64,000 nt of DNA from Pseudoxanthomonas indica (GCF_900167565.1 NZ_FUZV01000002.1:1426001-1490000), one strand, 5' to 3'; positions 47,596 through 56,535 are shown, counted from the stretch's first letter. Numbers and translations are program-made. Notes: generated by a model from the sequence alone, not told the origin.

Positions 47596-48366
47596 ATGAG
47601 CCCGAGCCCCCGCATCGCGTTTCTCGCCAGCCCGGCGCCAGAAGCCCAGCAAGCCCTCGAGACGTTGACCGCGTTGCACGGTCGCCACGCGCCTGACGAG
47701 GCCGAGGTGCTGTGCGCGCTCGGCGGCGATGGCTTCATGCTGCACACCCTCCATCGCCACGGCAGCCAGGGCAAACCGGTGTACGGCATGAAGCTGGGCA
47801 CGGTGGGCTTCCTGATGAACCAGTACCGCGCCGATGGCCTGCTGGAGCGCATCGCCAACGCCGAACCGGCCAAGCTGCGTCCGCTGGAGATGCACGCCCT
47901 GACCGAGTCGGGGGCGACCATCGCCTCGCTGGCCTACAACGAAGTCTCGCTGCTGCGGCAGACCCGCCAGGCCGCGCACCTGCGCATCGATCTGAACGGC
48001 CAGACCCGCCTGGATGAATTGATCTGTGATGGCGTATTGACCGCTACGCCTGCCGGCAGCACCGCCTACAACTTTTCCGCGCACGGGCCGATCCTGCCGC
48101 TGGGCTCGCACACCATCGCCTTGACGCCCATCGCGCCGTTCCGTCCGCGGCGCTGGCGTGGCGCGATCCTGCGCGCCGATACCGAGGTGCGCTTCCAGGT
48201 GCTGGACCCGTACAAGCGACCGGTCAGCGTCACGGCCGATTCGCATGAAGTGCGCGACGTGCTGGAAGTGACCATCCGCGAATCGCAGGATCGAACCGTG
48301 ACCCTGTTGTTTGATCCCGAGCACAATCTGGAGGAACGTATCCTCAGCGAGCAATTCGTGGTCTAG
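47596..48366 (+). CDS. nadK: NAD kinase
   Basis: Phosphorylates NAD to NADP with ATP. The GGDG nucleotide motif is at residues 43-46 ([10 protein letters not shown]). The conserved block with the catalytic [22 protein letters not shown] is complete, and YNEVSLLR supplies the NE pair. I start at the ATG at 47596, giving 256 residues, the short form typical of xanthomonads. An in-frame upstream extension is only the tail of the dehydrogenase region. A TATCCT -10-like hexamer lies about 28 bases upstream, unsupported by a -35. Confidence 0.93.
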   Translation: MSPSPRIAFLASPAPEAQQALETLTALHGRHAPDEAEVLCALGGDGFMLHTLHRHGSQGKPVYGMKLGTVGFLMNQYRADGLLERIANAEPAKLRPLEMHALTESGATIASLAYNEVSLLRQTRQAAHLRIDLNGQTRLDELICDGVLTATPAGSTAYNFSAHGPILPLGSHTIALTPIAPFRPRRWRGAILRADTEVRFQVLDPYKRPVSVTADSHEVRDVLEVTIRESQDRTVTLLFDPEHNLEERILSEQFVV

Positions 48367-48383
48367 TGGGCTTGCAACAGGGG

Positions 48384-48402
48384 GCGACGCGGGGAGCGTC
48401 GC
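48384..48402. other. Hairpin after nadK
   Basis: GCGACGC (48384-48390) and GCGTCGC (48396-48402) form a perfect 7-bp stem with a GGGGA loop. No T tract follows, so it is not a classical terminator; it may end or stabilise the nadK transcript. Confidence 0.4.
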
Positions 48403-48471
48403 GGATCAGGGTTCCGTGCGGCATTGGGAGGAATGGCGCACGGTTGAACGGGACTTGAGAGGAGTCAGGGG

Positions 48472-48966
48472 ATGAAACGTTGGGGCTTGTGGGGAATCTT
48501 GGCCTTGTTGCCCGCACCGATGGCGGGCGCCTGTAGTTTGAACACCAACCTGTTGCCCTTCGCGCTGGAGGCTGGCGCAGCACCGGCCAATGCACCGGAC
48601 GAGACCTTGCAGGCGCCTGAGCTCAAGGTCACCGAAATTACCCGTGGACTGGGCGGCGCTGCCGGGTCCTGTGACGGCTCGGGCCTGCTCGGCATCCGCC
48701 TGGATTGGCCACGCGGCGATTACAAGCTGGATCAGGTCGGCTTCGAGTTCCGCGTTGTCGGCGGCGACGACGTGCCGGCGATCTTTCCGGCAGAACCGGT
48801 CGCGGTGACCAGCACCAGCCGCCGCGTCAACCTGCTGTTTCTGTGGCCGGATGTGCCGCCCGGCGAGCAGAAACCGCTGCGCCTGGAACTGGAAGTGCGG
48901 GCGGTGACGCACGGCTACCTGCGCGGTCCGCCCACGCGCCTGTTCGTCAATTCCAGCGATCTCTGA
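48472..48966 (+). CDS. Small exported protein of unknown function
   Basis: I do not recognise a family. The 164-residue product starts with a signal peptide (MKRWGLWGILALLPAPMAGA). Cleavage is most likely just before Cys21, and the AGAC sequence is a poor lipobox, so it could be either a periplasmic protein or a marginal lipoprotein. The mature part has a second cysteine in GSCDGSG, permitting one disulfide, and beta-rich segments (YKLDQVGFEFRVVGGDD, RRVNLLFLWPDVPPGEQKPLRLELEVRAV). A good SD (GAGGAG) precedes the ATG. It lies between nadK and the 5'-nucleotidase, co-directional with both. Confidence 0.7.
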   Translation: MKRWGLWGILALLPAPMAGACSLNTNLLPFALEAGAAPANAPDETLQAPELKVTEITRGLGGAAGSCDGSGLLGIRLDWPRGDYKLDQVGFEFRVVGGDDVPAIFPAEPVAVTSTSRRVNLLFLWPDVPPGEQKPLRLELEVRAVTHGYLRGPPTRLFVNSSDL

Positions 48967-49031
48967 CGGCTGGCCTGCACGGCGGTGATCTCCGCTCGCG
49001 CAAGCGGGCGGGGATGGTCGATACTGCACGC

Positions 49032-49943
49032 ATGTCCGACAACACGCCCCGTTTGCTGACCGTCGCGGTGACCTCGCGCGCCCTGTTCGATCTCGAAGAG
49101 AGTCATTCGTTGTGGGAAGACGAGGGGCTGGAGGCCTACAGCGCCTACCAGCGCGAACACGAGGACGCGGTGCTCGCGCCGGGCGTGGCGTTCCCGGTGG
49201 TGCGCAAACTGCTGGCACTGAACGTGGGCGCCGATCCGGCGACGCCACGGGTGGAAGTGATCCTGCTCTCGCGCAACTCGGCCGATACCGGCCTGCGCAT
49301 CTTCAACTCCATCCAGCATCACGGATTGGGGATCGTGCGCGCCGTGTTCACCTCCGGCGAACCCACCTGGCCCTACATCCGCCCGTTCGGCGCCGACCTG
49401 TTCCTGTCGGCCAATCCGGATTCGGTGCGGCGCTCGCTGGAGCACGGCATCGCCGCGGCGACGATCCTGCCGGCGCAGATGCACCAGCAGAAACACGCGG
49501 ATCAACTGCGCATCGCCTTTGACGGCGATGCGGTGATCTTCGGCGATGAGAGCGAGCGCATTTCGCGCGAGCAGGGCGTGGAGGCCTTTGGTCGCCACGA
49601 GCGCGAGCATGCGCGCGCGCCGCTGTCGGGTGGCCCGTTCAAGGGTTTCCTGTCGGCCCTGCACCAGTTGCAGCAGGTGTTTCCGGCCGGCGAGCATTCG
49701 CCCATCCGCACCGCGCTGGTCACCGCCCGATCCGCGCCTGCACACGAACGGGTCATCCGCACCCTGCGCGAATGGGGCGTGCGATTGGACGAGGCGCTGT
49801 TCCTGGGCGGTCGCCACAAAGGTCCGTTCCTGGAAGCCTTTGGCGCCGACATCTTCTTCGACGACTCCCAGCACAACATCGACAGTGCCTTGGCGCATGT
49901 CGCCGCCGGCCACGTGCCACACGGCGTGGCCAACGATTTGTAG
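49032..49943 (+). CDS. Cytosolic 5'-nucleotidase (5-nucleotidase family, HAD-like)
   Basis: Member of the family related to eukaryotic cytosolic 5'-nucleotidase I, which dephosphorylates nucleoside monophosphates. Diagnostic segments include the N-terminal AVTSRALFDLEESHSLWE, the HAD nucleophile motif FDGDAVIFGDESE (DxD), VTARSAPAHERVIRTLREWG, and the late acidic motif DIFFDDSQHN. 303 residues from the ATG at 49032; an ATG 18 bases earlier is possible. A GATACT hexamer 6 bases upstream of the start suggests a leaderless transcript. The stop codon lies inside a GTAG repeat shared with the convergent gene. Confidence 0.85.
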   Translation: MSDNTPRLLTVAVTSRALFDLEESHSLWEDEGLEAYSAYQREHEDAVLAPGVAFPVVRKLLALNVGADPATPRVEVILLSRNSADTGLRIFNSIQHHGLGIVRAVFTSGEPTWPYIRPFGADLFLSANPDSVRRSLEHGIAAATILPAQMHQQKHADQLRIAFDGDAVIFGDESERISREQGVEAFGRHEREHARAPLSGGPFKGFLSALHQLQQVFPAGEHSPIRTALVTARSAPAHERVIRTLREWGVRLDEALFLGGRHKGPFLEAFGADIFFDDSQHNIDSALAHVAAGHVPHGVANDL

Positions 49944-49961
49944 GAGGGGCTTCAGCCCCGA
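49940..49961. repeat. GTAG-type REP palindrome
   Basis: GTAGGAGGGGCTTCAGCCCC, forming a GGGGC-TTCA-GCCCC hairpin. Its TAG is the stop codon of the 5'-nucleotidase, and it overlaps the stop of the convergent DUF2939 gene. It is identical over about 20 bases to the copy at 11192. Confidence 0.75.
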
Positions 49962-50494
49962 AGCGGCAGGCGGATATCCGTCAGCCGCCAGCGCAGCCCC
50001 TGGCGGGTAAACACAAACACCAGCGGGTCGCCATCATCGTCCCGCACCGTGGCGGTGAAGCGCGACAGCGATTCGTAATGATGGGTGGCCTCGCGCAGCG
50101 GATCGGCCGGTTGCGCCGGCGCATAGCTGTCGCCGCCGATGGTCTGGCCGGTGGCCTTCTTCCAGGTGGAGCGGCCCTGCAGCAGCGCGCCGATGCCGAG
50201 CGGCGTGACCAGCGTATCCACGCCGCTGGTAATCAGATTGTTGGCCACCGACAAGGCGAATGCGCCAAACAGATTGGACTGCATCTCCGGACCCGCGCGG
50301 CGGGCCAGGTAATCCTCGAACTGGGCGCGCAGGTTGACCCGCAACGCCGGGAAATCCACATGCCGTTCGAGCTTGGCGGTGTCCTGCTCGGCCAACGCCG
50401 TGCGGATGCCGTTGATCGCCAGATAGGGGCCTGCGGCCACATAACCCACCAGGGCCAACACCAGCACCAGCGCCAGGGCGATCCACTTCTTCAT
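49952..50494 (-). CDS. DUF2939 membrane-anchored protein
   Basis: Function unknown; a DUF2939-type protein of 180 residues. An N-terminal hydrophobic segment (residues 4-23, WIALALVLVLALVGYVAAGP) anchors it or is a signal peptide. The family core follows: YLAINGIRTALAEQDTAKLERHVDFPALRVNLRAQ, then an Ala/Gly-rich middle (VTPLGIGALL) and a C-terminal beta part (FVFTRQGLRWRLTDIRL). I start at the ATG at 50494, two bases from the upstream stop. It is the last gene of the kynurenine monooxygenase/sbcB run and ends in a GTAG repeat. Confidence 0.8.
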   Translation of the reverse strand: MKKWIALALVLVLALVGYVAAGPYLAINGIRTALAEQDTAKLERHVDFPALRVNLRAQFEDYLARRAGPEMQSNLFGAFALSVANNLITSGVDTLVTPLGIGALLQGRSTWKKATGQTIGGDSYAPAQPADPLREATHHYESLSRFTATVRDDDGDPLVFVFTRQGLRWRLTDIRLPLRG

Positions 50495-50496
50495 CG

Positions 50497-51183
50497 CTAG
50501 AACTCCAGATCCAGGGCGGCGCACAGATAGTCCACGAACGGGCCCAGGGCCACCAGGTCCTTGGCCAGGGTCTCGCGCAGGCGCGGGCCAGTCATCACGC
50601 TGTCTTCCACGGCGCGGAGGAACACGAAATTCTTGTGCTTCAGATCGTCGATGAAGGCGAAGTCGGCCGGAAAGCCGCGCGGCGGGCGACTCAGCAGTTC
50701 GCTCTCATCGAAATCGAAGCGCTTGCGAAACGCCGGCGCATGCGCCGCCGCCTTCCAGCTGCCCGGGTTGTCGACGATGAACTGGCGCACCCGCCGTTGC
50801 GTCGGCGGCTCGGGATGCCACAGCCCGGCGCCGACAAAGCAGTGGCCCGGTTGCAGATGGATGTAGAACGACGGTGCGGCCACCTGCTTGCGGCGCTCGT
50901 GGTACAGGCGCGCGCCCTGCCAGGGTTTGTACGGCGACTTGTCGGTGGAGAAGCGCGCGTCACGATAAATGCGGAACAGCGAGCCGCCGACGGTCTTGGG
51001 GTCGGCGAGGAAATGCTGGCTGACTTCCGCCAAGGCCGGCTGCAGATCCACCAGCAGGCGCAGGAACGGCTGGCGCACGTGGTCTTCGTACTGCTGCCGG
51101 TGCTCGTTGAACCATGTCTTGTCGTTGTGGCGGGCCAGTCCACGCAGGAACTTGAAACTGGCGTCACTGAAATACGTGCTCAC
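50497..51183 (-). CDS. DUF2461 (TIGR02453) protein
   Basis: Function unknown; a conserved 228-residue DUF2461 protein. The family opening is clear (FKFLRGLARHNDKTWFNEHRQQYEDHVRQPF), as are FRIYRDARFSTDKSPYKPW and the FYIHLQPGHCFVGAGLWHPEP motif. The start overlaps the sbcB stop by 4 bases and the stop is 2 bases from the next start, so it is translated as part of an operon with exonuclease I. A DNA-related role is only suggested by this coupling. Confidence 0.88.
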   Translation of the reverse strand: MSTYFSDASFKFLRGLARHNDKTWFNEHRQQYEDHVRQPFLRLLVDLQPALAEVSQHFLADPKTVGGSLFRIYRDARFSTDKSPYKPWQGARLYHERRKQVAAPSFYIHLQPGHCFVGAGLWHPEPPTQRRVRQFIVDNPGSWKAAAHAPAFRKRFDFDESELLSRPPRGFPADFAFIDDLKHKNFVFLRAVEDSVMTGPRLRETLAKDLVALGPFVDYLCAALDLEF

Positions 51184-52619
51184 AAACTCTGCTCCAGCTC
51201 GCGCCCCCAGTCCTGCAACTGATCCAGCAGGGCCTGGCGGCGACCGTCGGGGGTGGGCGTCATGCGCAGGGTGGCGATCTCGGCGTGGAAGGTCTCGAAG
51301 CTGTGCTCGGACAATCCACTGTCGCTGCCCAGGCGTCGACGTCGGTAATCATCCCAGCGCGTGTGTTCGTCCGCGGTCAAGCTCTGGCGCCAGTTGCGGG
51401 CGCGATAGCGGAACAGCAGCTCGGGCAGGCGCGCATCCTTGAAGCCGAAGTCGCGGCCCACCAGGTCCGCTGGGCGGGCGCTGCGGATTTCAGGAAAGCG
51501 CCGGCGATCGCCATCGCCCAGGAAGCCGCCATACAGCGAAGCGTCCACATCCGGCGTGTCGTAGGCGCGCTCGCCGGCAAACACCCGCCGGACCTTTTCG
51601 GCCAGCGCCGGACCCGCGGCGCGCAGGCGTTCGGCGCGACGGGCGATGTCATCGGCGTCGATGCCCAGGCGCTGATAGTCGGCGGCACGCAGATGCGCCT
51701 GCGCCACCAGCACCGGTGCCTTGTTCAGATGGACTTCCTTCAACGGCACGCGCACTTCGCCCTCGGGCAGATCGGCCAGTGGCGTGTACAGGCGATCGGC
51801 AATGGCCTCGGCGTCCTGGCTGAGCAACGCCTCAGGGTCGCCGTCCAGATCGAACACCAGCACGCGATTGTCGTACTGCGGATGTCGCGCCAGCGGCAGC
51901 ACCATGGCCGCGCACATGCGCTGCGCCGGATAGCGCTGGGAAATATGCAGCAGCGGAGTCATTGCGGTGGTGTCGATCAGACTGGCGGCAAAGCGCTTGT
52001 CGCGCAGCTTGAGCGCGTACTCCCACAACCGCGGTTGCGCCTGCCGCATCAGCCGGCCCAGGCCGATGGTGGCCAGCACGTCGGACAGCGCCTCGTGGGC
52101 GTCGCCGTCGCGTACGCCATTGAGCAGGGCCAGTTGTTCCAGCTTGAACGAGGTATAGCCGTCCTCGCGCCTGGGCCACTGGATGCCGTCCGGGCGCAGC
52201 GCGTGCATCAAGCGCATCACGTCCAGCAGATCCCAGCGCGAATTGCCGCCGCGCCATTCGCGCTCATACGGGTCGAAGAAATTGCGGAACAGCCCGTGGC
52301 GGACGAACTCGTCATCAAAGCGCAGCGAGTTGTAGCCCAGGCTGCAGGTCTCCGGCCGCGACATCGCCTCGGCGATCTTCGACATCGCTTCGGCTTCGTT
52401 GACGCCGTCGCGCAGGGCCTGCTGCGGAGTAATGCCGGTAATGACGGTGGCGGTGGGCGAGGGCAGCAGGTCGTCGGCCGGCTTGACGAAGAAATCCAGC
52501 GGGTCTTCGATCAGGTTCAAGTCGCTGTCGGTACGCACGCCGGCAAACTGGGCGATGCGGCTGCGGCGCGGATCGGCGCCGAAGGTTTCCAGATCGTAGA
52601 AGAGAAAGCTCGCCGTCAC
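51180..52619 (-). CDS. sbcB: Exodeoxyribonuclease I
   Basis: 3'-5' single-strand DNA exonuclease used in mismatch repair and recombination. The DEDDh exonuclease domain starts at once with Asp9-x-Glu11 (FLFYDLETFGADPRRSRIAQFAG). HEALSDVLATIGLGRLM is the late histidine-aspartate motif. SH3-like and C-terminal helical domains follow (RYRARNWRQSLTADEHTRW). 479 residues is normal. The ATG overlaps the kmo stop by 4 bases, so its translation appears coupled to kynurenine degradation, although the functions are unrelated. Confidence 0.95.
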   Translation of the reverse strand: MTASFLFYDLETFGADPRRSRIAQFAGVRTDSDLNLIEDPLDFFVKPADDLLPSPTATVITGITPQQALRDGVNEAEAMSKIAEAMSRPETCSLGYNSLRFDDEFVRHGLFRNFFDPYEREWRGGNSRWDLLDVMRLMHALRPDGIQWPRREDGYTSFKLEQLALLNGVRDGDAHEALSDVLATIGLGRLMRQAQPRLWEYALKLRDKRFAASLIDTTAMTPLLHISQRYPAQRMCAAMVLPLARHPQYDNRVLVFDLDGDPEALLSQDAEAIADRLYTPLADLPEGEVRVPLKEVHLNKAPVLVAQAHLRAADYQRLGIDADDIARRAERLRAAGPALAEKVRRVFAGERAYDTPDVDASLYGGFLGDGDRRRFPEIRSARPADLVGRDFGFKDARLPELLFRYRARNWRQSLTADEHTRWDDYRRRRLGSDSGLSEHSFETFHAEIATLRMTPTPDGRRQALLDQLQDWGRELEQSL

Positions 52620-54001
52620 CGCGGCCCACCCTGGCCCGGGACATCGTCGAGCACCGACAGGCGCTGCAGGATCTGCGCATCCAGCGCTGCCCAGTCGATC
52701 TGTTCCAGCGAATCGTGCCCGCGCGTGGCCTGCACCAGCAGCTCGCGCTGGATTTCGCTGCGCTCCAGCGCCTGCGCGTAGGGGATGCGCATGAAGCTGA
52801 CCATCGTGTAATGCGGGACGAAGCGACCGGGGTGCCGCTCCTGCAGCGTGCGCTCGAGCGCGCGTTGCAAAAGGAAGTCGGCGTCGTCGACCTTGTCGCG
52901 CATCTCCACGTAGTTCTCCAGCGCCATTGCCTGGATCGCGGCGGCGTTGGGCTGGCGCTCGCGTTCAAAGGCGGCAAAGGCGGCGGCGCGGTCGGGCGTG
53001 CGTTGCAGGTGTTCGGCCAGCGCCACGCAGTCTTCGAACGCGCAGTTCATGCCCTGGCCGTGGAAGGGCACCATCGCGTGGGCGGCGTCGCCCAACAGCA
53101 CGGCACGCTCGTCGATATGCCAGCTGTCCAGATACAGCGTGGCCAGCAGGCCGACCGGATTGCGCTGCCAGTCCTGCTCCAGCGCGGGGATCAGCGGGAT
53201 CGCATCGGCAAAGTCCCGCTCGAACAAGGCCCGCGCCTGCGCCGGCGTGGTCACGCTGGCAAAGCTCGGCTCGCCTGCATTGGGCAGGAACAGGGTGACG
53301 GTGAAGGTCTTTTCATCGTTGGGCAGGGCGATGCACATGTAGTGCCCGCGCGGCCAGATATGCAGGGCGTTGGGTTCGATCTGGAACTCGCCTTCGGCAT
53401 CGGGCGGGATTTCCAGCTCCTTGTAGGAGTGATCGAGGAACTCGGTGCGTTCGCCCAGGTCGCGCTCGCGCAGCATGGCCGCGCGCAGCGAGGAACCGGC
53501 GCCATCGGCGCCCACCAGCGACTGGAATTCGACCAGGTGCGCGCCGCCGTTCTGCTCGTCGGTGAAATGCGCCAGCCGCCGTTCGAAGTCGACCTGATCC
53601 AGGCGGCGGTGAAAGTGCAGGCGGGCGCCAGCCTGTTCGGCCAGGTCCAGCAGGGTGATGTTGAGATCGCCGCGGTGGATGGACCAGATCACTTCCGAGT
53701 CATCGCGGCCGTAGCGCTGCAACTGCACCTGGCCTTCGCGGCTGTGGACCATGCGCCCGCGCATCATCACCGCCTGCCGCATCACCGCTTCATCGGCGTC
53801 GGCCTGGCGCAGCGCATGGCGACCGCGTTCGGCCAGGGCCAGGTTGATCGAGCGGCCACCTGCGTAGCCTTGCTGGCGCGGGTCGCCGCGCTTCTCGAAG
53901 ACATCCACCTGCCAACCCTTGCGCGCCAGCAGGGTGGCGAGCAGGGCGCCGGCCAGGCCGGCGCCGATCAGGGTGAGCGAGCGATCTGCGGGCTTGTTCA
54001 A
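52616..54001 (-). CDS. kmo: Kynurenine 3-monooxygenase
   Basis: FAD- and NADPH-dependent hydroxylation of L-kynurenine to 3-hydroxykynurenine. The N-terminal dinucleotide fold is LIGAGLAGALLATLLARKGW. The middle GD motif is GDAAHAMVPFHGQGMNCAFED, and RSINLALAERG and YKELEIPPDAEG match the family. The start is a TTG at 54001: AAGGA lies 9 bases upstream, just after the kynureninase stop, and no ATG occurs early enough in frame to give a full FAD domain. This gives 461 residues, the usual length. Kynureninase is directly upstream, sbcB overlaps downstream. Confidence 0.93.
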   Translation of the reverse strand: MNKPADRSLTLIGAGLAGALLATLLARKGWQVDVFEKRGDPRQQGYAGGRSINLALAERGRHALRQADADEAVMRQAVMMRGRMVHSREGQVQLQRYGRDDSEVIWSIHRGDLNITLLDLAEQAGARLHFHRRLDQVDFERRLAHFTDEQNGGAHLVEFQSLVGADGAGSSLRAAMLRERDLGERTEFLDHSYKELEIPPDAEGEFQIEPNALHIWPRGHYMCIALPNDEKTFTVTLFLPNAGEPSFASVTTPAQARALFERDFADAIPLIPALEQDWQRNPVGLLATLYLDSWHIDERAVLLGDAAHAMVPFHGQGMNCAFEDCVALAEHLQRTPDRAAAFAAFERERQPNAAAIQAMALENYVEMRDKVDDADFLLQRALERTLQERHPGRFVPHYTMVSFMRIPYAQALERSEIQRELLVQATRGHDSLEQIDWAALDAQILQRLSVLDDVPGQGGPR

Positions 54002-54014
54002 GCGGCTAGTTCCT

Positions 54015-55286
54015 TCAGAACCCACGCCAGGCTTCGACTTCTTCGACAAAGCGGTAGACGTCCATATAACGGTTGTAGAGCGGAGCGGGCGAGATGCGGA
54101 TGACGTCCGGTTCGCGCCAGTCACCGAGGGTGCCGACCGAGGCCAGGTAATCGAACAGCTCGCGGCCGCGCTCGCGGCCACCGGCCACGCGCAACGACAG
54201 CTGCGCGCCACGGCGCGACGGCTCGGCCGGGGTGATGATCTCCAGCACGTCGCCGATGCGCGCGCGGATCAGCGCCTCGAGGAAACCGGTGATCTGCACC
54301 GACTTGACCCGGATCGCCTCCATGCCGGCGCGGTCGAACAGATCCAGCGAGGCGCGCAGCGGCGCCAGACCCAGGATCGGCGGATTGCTCAACTGCCAGC
54401 CTTCCGCGCCGGGCGTGGGCAGGAACTCGGGGCCCATGCGGAAGCGCGAGTGTTTGTCATGCCCCCACCAGCCGGCAAAGCGTGGACGATCAGTATCGGC
54501 GTGGCGCGTGTGCACGAAGCAGCCGGCAACCGCGCCTGGACCGGAGTTCAGGTATTTGTAGTGGCACCACACCGCGAAGTCGGCATTGATGTCGTGCAGG
54601 CGCAAGGGCAGGTTGCCCACCGCATGCGCCAGGTCGAAGCCCACCACCGCGCCGGCGGCATGGCCCAGCCGCACGATTTCGCCCAGGTCGAAAGCCTGGC
54701 CGGTGCGGTACTGCACGCCCGGCCACAGGATCAGCGCCAGCCGATGGCCATGCTCGGCAATCGCGCGTTCGATGGCCTGCATCGAAATCGTGCCATTGGG
54801 CTCGTCGGCTTCCAGTTCGATCAGGTCGGTGGCCGGATCAAAGCCGTGGAAGCGCACCTGCGATTCCAGCGCATGCCGATCCGAGGGAAACGCGCCAGCT
54901 TCCATCAGGATCGCCGGGCGCTCGCGGGTGGGCCGATAGAAGCTCACCATCATCAAATGCAGGTTGGCAGTGAGCGAGTTCATCGCCACCACTTCCTGCG
55001 GCTGCGCGCCGACCACTCGCGCCAGCGGCTCGCGCACCAGTTCGTGGTAGGTCATCCATTGCGAGGCGCCGGTGAAGTGGCCTTCCACCGCCTCATTTGC
55101 CCACTTGTCCATCACTTCCAGCACCTGCGCGCGTGCGCCGCGCGGCTGCAGGCCCAGCGAGTTGCCGACGAAATACAACTGCTCGTTGTGCTTGTGCTTG
55201 GGAATCAGGAATTCATTGCGCAGTGCGCGCAGCGGATCGGCCGCGTCGAGGGCGATGGCATGGGTACGGGACAGCGCTTCAGTCAT
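54015..55286 (-). CDS. kynU: Kynureninase
   Basis: PLP enzyme cleaving (3-hydroxy)kynurenine to (3-hydroxy)anthranilate and alanine; with kmo adjacent the hydroxylated substrate is likely. The PLP lysine is Lys244 in CHYKYLNSGPGAVAG, and the phosphate/PLP contacts include GFDLAHAVGN and MNSLTANLH. I start at the ATG at 55286 (423 residues). The open frame continues upstream, but those codons run through a GTAG repeat and are unlike the family. The stop is 13 bases from the kmo TTG. Confidence 0.95.
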   Translation of the reverse strand: MTEALSRTHAIALDAADPLRALRNEFLIPKHKHNEQLYFVGNSLGLQPRGARAQVLEVMDKWANEAVEGHFTGASQWMTYHELVREPLARVVGAQPQEVVAMNSLTANLHLMMVSFYRPTRERPAILMEAGAFPSDRHALESQVRFHGFDPATDLIELEADEPNGTISMQAIERAIAEHGHRLALILWPGVQYRTGQAFDLGEIVRLGHAAGAVVGFDLAHAVGNLPLRLHDINADFAVWCHYKYLNSGPGAVAGCFVHTRHADTDRPRFAGWWGHDKHSRFRMGPEFLPTPGAEGWQLSNPPILGLAPLRASLDLFDRAGMEAIRVKSVQITGFLEALIRARIGDVLEIITPAEPSRRGAQLSLRVAGGRERGRELFDYLASVGTLGDWREPDVIRISPAPLYNRYMDVYRFVEEVEAWRGF

Positions 55287-55298
55287 GTAGGTAGTAAA

Positions 55299-55322
55299 TG
55301 TAGGAGGGCCTTCAGGCCCAAA
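55299..55322. repeat. GTAG-type REP palindrome upstream of kynU
   Basis: GTAGGAGGGCCTTCAGGCCC, hairpin GGGCC-TTCA-GGCCC. Compared with the copies at 11192 and 49940 (GGGGC/GCCCC), both arms have changed so that pairing is kept. It lies between the ACMS decarboxylase stop and the kynU start. Confidence 0.7.
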
Positions 55323-55375
55323 ACCAGGAAAATGATGCATCAGCCATCATGGTTCGCATGATGCCGCACGCATCC

Positions 55376-56386
55376 TCATGCAAACCGATGCGCCGGCAAC
55401 CCCAACCACTCCAGCGCCGTCCCATGATAAAGCCGTGCCTGCTCGACCTCGTCCAGGCCCAGCGCGGCAATGCCGGCGCCGGGTTCCTGCTCGCCGAGCG
55501 GGAATGGATAGTCGGTGCCCAGCATGACCCGGTCGGTGCCGACCGTATCGAGCAGATAGCGCAGTGCGCGCGAATCGGCCACCCACGAATCGAAATACAC
55601 CCGGCTCATGTACTCGCGCGGGTTGCGCGGGTTGTCGGTGGCCACCAGGTCCGGGCGCATGTTGAAGCCGTGTTCGATCCGCCCGAGCGTGTACGGAAAA
55701 CTGCCGCCGCCATGGGCAAAGCAGACCTTGAGTTCCGGCAGCCGTTCCAGCACGCCGCCAAAGATCAGGCAGCACACCGCGCGTGACTGCTCGGCCGGCA
55801 TGCCGACCAGCCAGGGCAGCCAGTACTTGGGCATGGAGGCCGCGCCCATCATGTCCCAGGGATGCACCAGCACCGCGGCGCCCAGTTCGCTGGCGGCCTG
55901 GAAGAAATCGAACAGCTCCGGCGCGTCCAGATTCCAGTCGTTGACGTGGCTGCCAATCTGCACGCCCTGCAGCCCCAGCTGATCCATGCAGCGTTCCAGC
56001 TCCTGGATGGCCAGGCGCGGCGACTGCAGCGGCACCGTGCCCAGGCCGGCGTAGTGGCGCGGATAGTCGCGGCAGGCGGCGGCGGTGTGATCGTTGAGCG
56101 CGGCGTGCAGTTCCAGCGCGTGGTGCGGCTTGGCCCAATAGCTGAACATCACCGGCACCGTGCTGATGACCTGCACCTGCACGCCAAAGCCGGCGTAATC
56201 GCTGATGCGTTCGAGCGGATCCCAGGTCTTGGGCAGGATCTCGCGGAAGAACTTGCCGTCCTTGTAGATGCGATGGCGACCATCGTCACCGTGATGGATC
56301 ACCGGAAAGCGGATGTCGCCGTACTTGTGCGCCAGATCCGGCCAGTCGCGCGGCAGGAAATGGGCATGGGTGTCGATCTTCAGCAT
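55376..56386 (-). CDS. nbaD: 2-amino-3-carboxymuconate-6-semialdehyde decarboxylase (ACMSD)
   Basis: Zinc amidohydrolase-fold decarboxylase that removes CO2 from ACMS, diverting it from spontaneous quinolinate formation toward catabolism. Metal ligands are visible: His7 and His9 (KIDTHAHF), His175 (VHPWDMMG), catalytic His225 (CFAHGGGSFPYTLGR) and Asp292 (GTDYPFPLGEQEPG). 336 residues, as in known bacterial ACMSDs. I start at the ATG at 56386. It is followed at 89 bases by kynU, with a GTAG repeat in that gap, and is divergent from the TonB-like gene. Confidence 0.94.
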   Translation of the reverse strand: MLKIDTHAHFLPRDWPDLAHKYGDIRFPVIHHGDDGRHRIYKDGKFFREILPKTWDPLERISDYAGFGVQVQVISTVPVMFSYWAKPHHALELHAALNDHTAAACRDYPRHYAGLGTVPLQSPRLAIQELERCMDQLGLQGVQIGSHVNDWNLDAPELFDFFQAASELGAAVLVHPWDMMGAASMPKYWLPWLVGMPAEQSRAVCCLIFGGVLERLPELKVCFAHGGGSFPYTLGRIEHGFNMRPDLVATDNPRNPREYMSRVYFDSWVADSRALRYLLDTVGTDRVMLGTDYPFPLGEQEPGAGIAALGLDEVEQARLYHGTALEWLGLPAHRFA

Positions 56387-56535
56387 TGCGCGAATCGGTA
56401 CCTGGATGCACACAGGGTACCGGAGCGCGGGCAGCTCAGGTATCCGGCATCCCGACGCGCTACGATACGGGGCTCCCTCCGCCGCATTCGTAGATGCCGC
56501 ATGACGTCCCGCAACAGCGACGCCCCACCGCAGGC

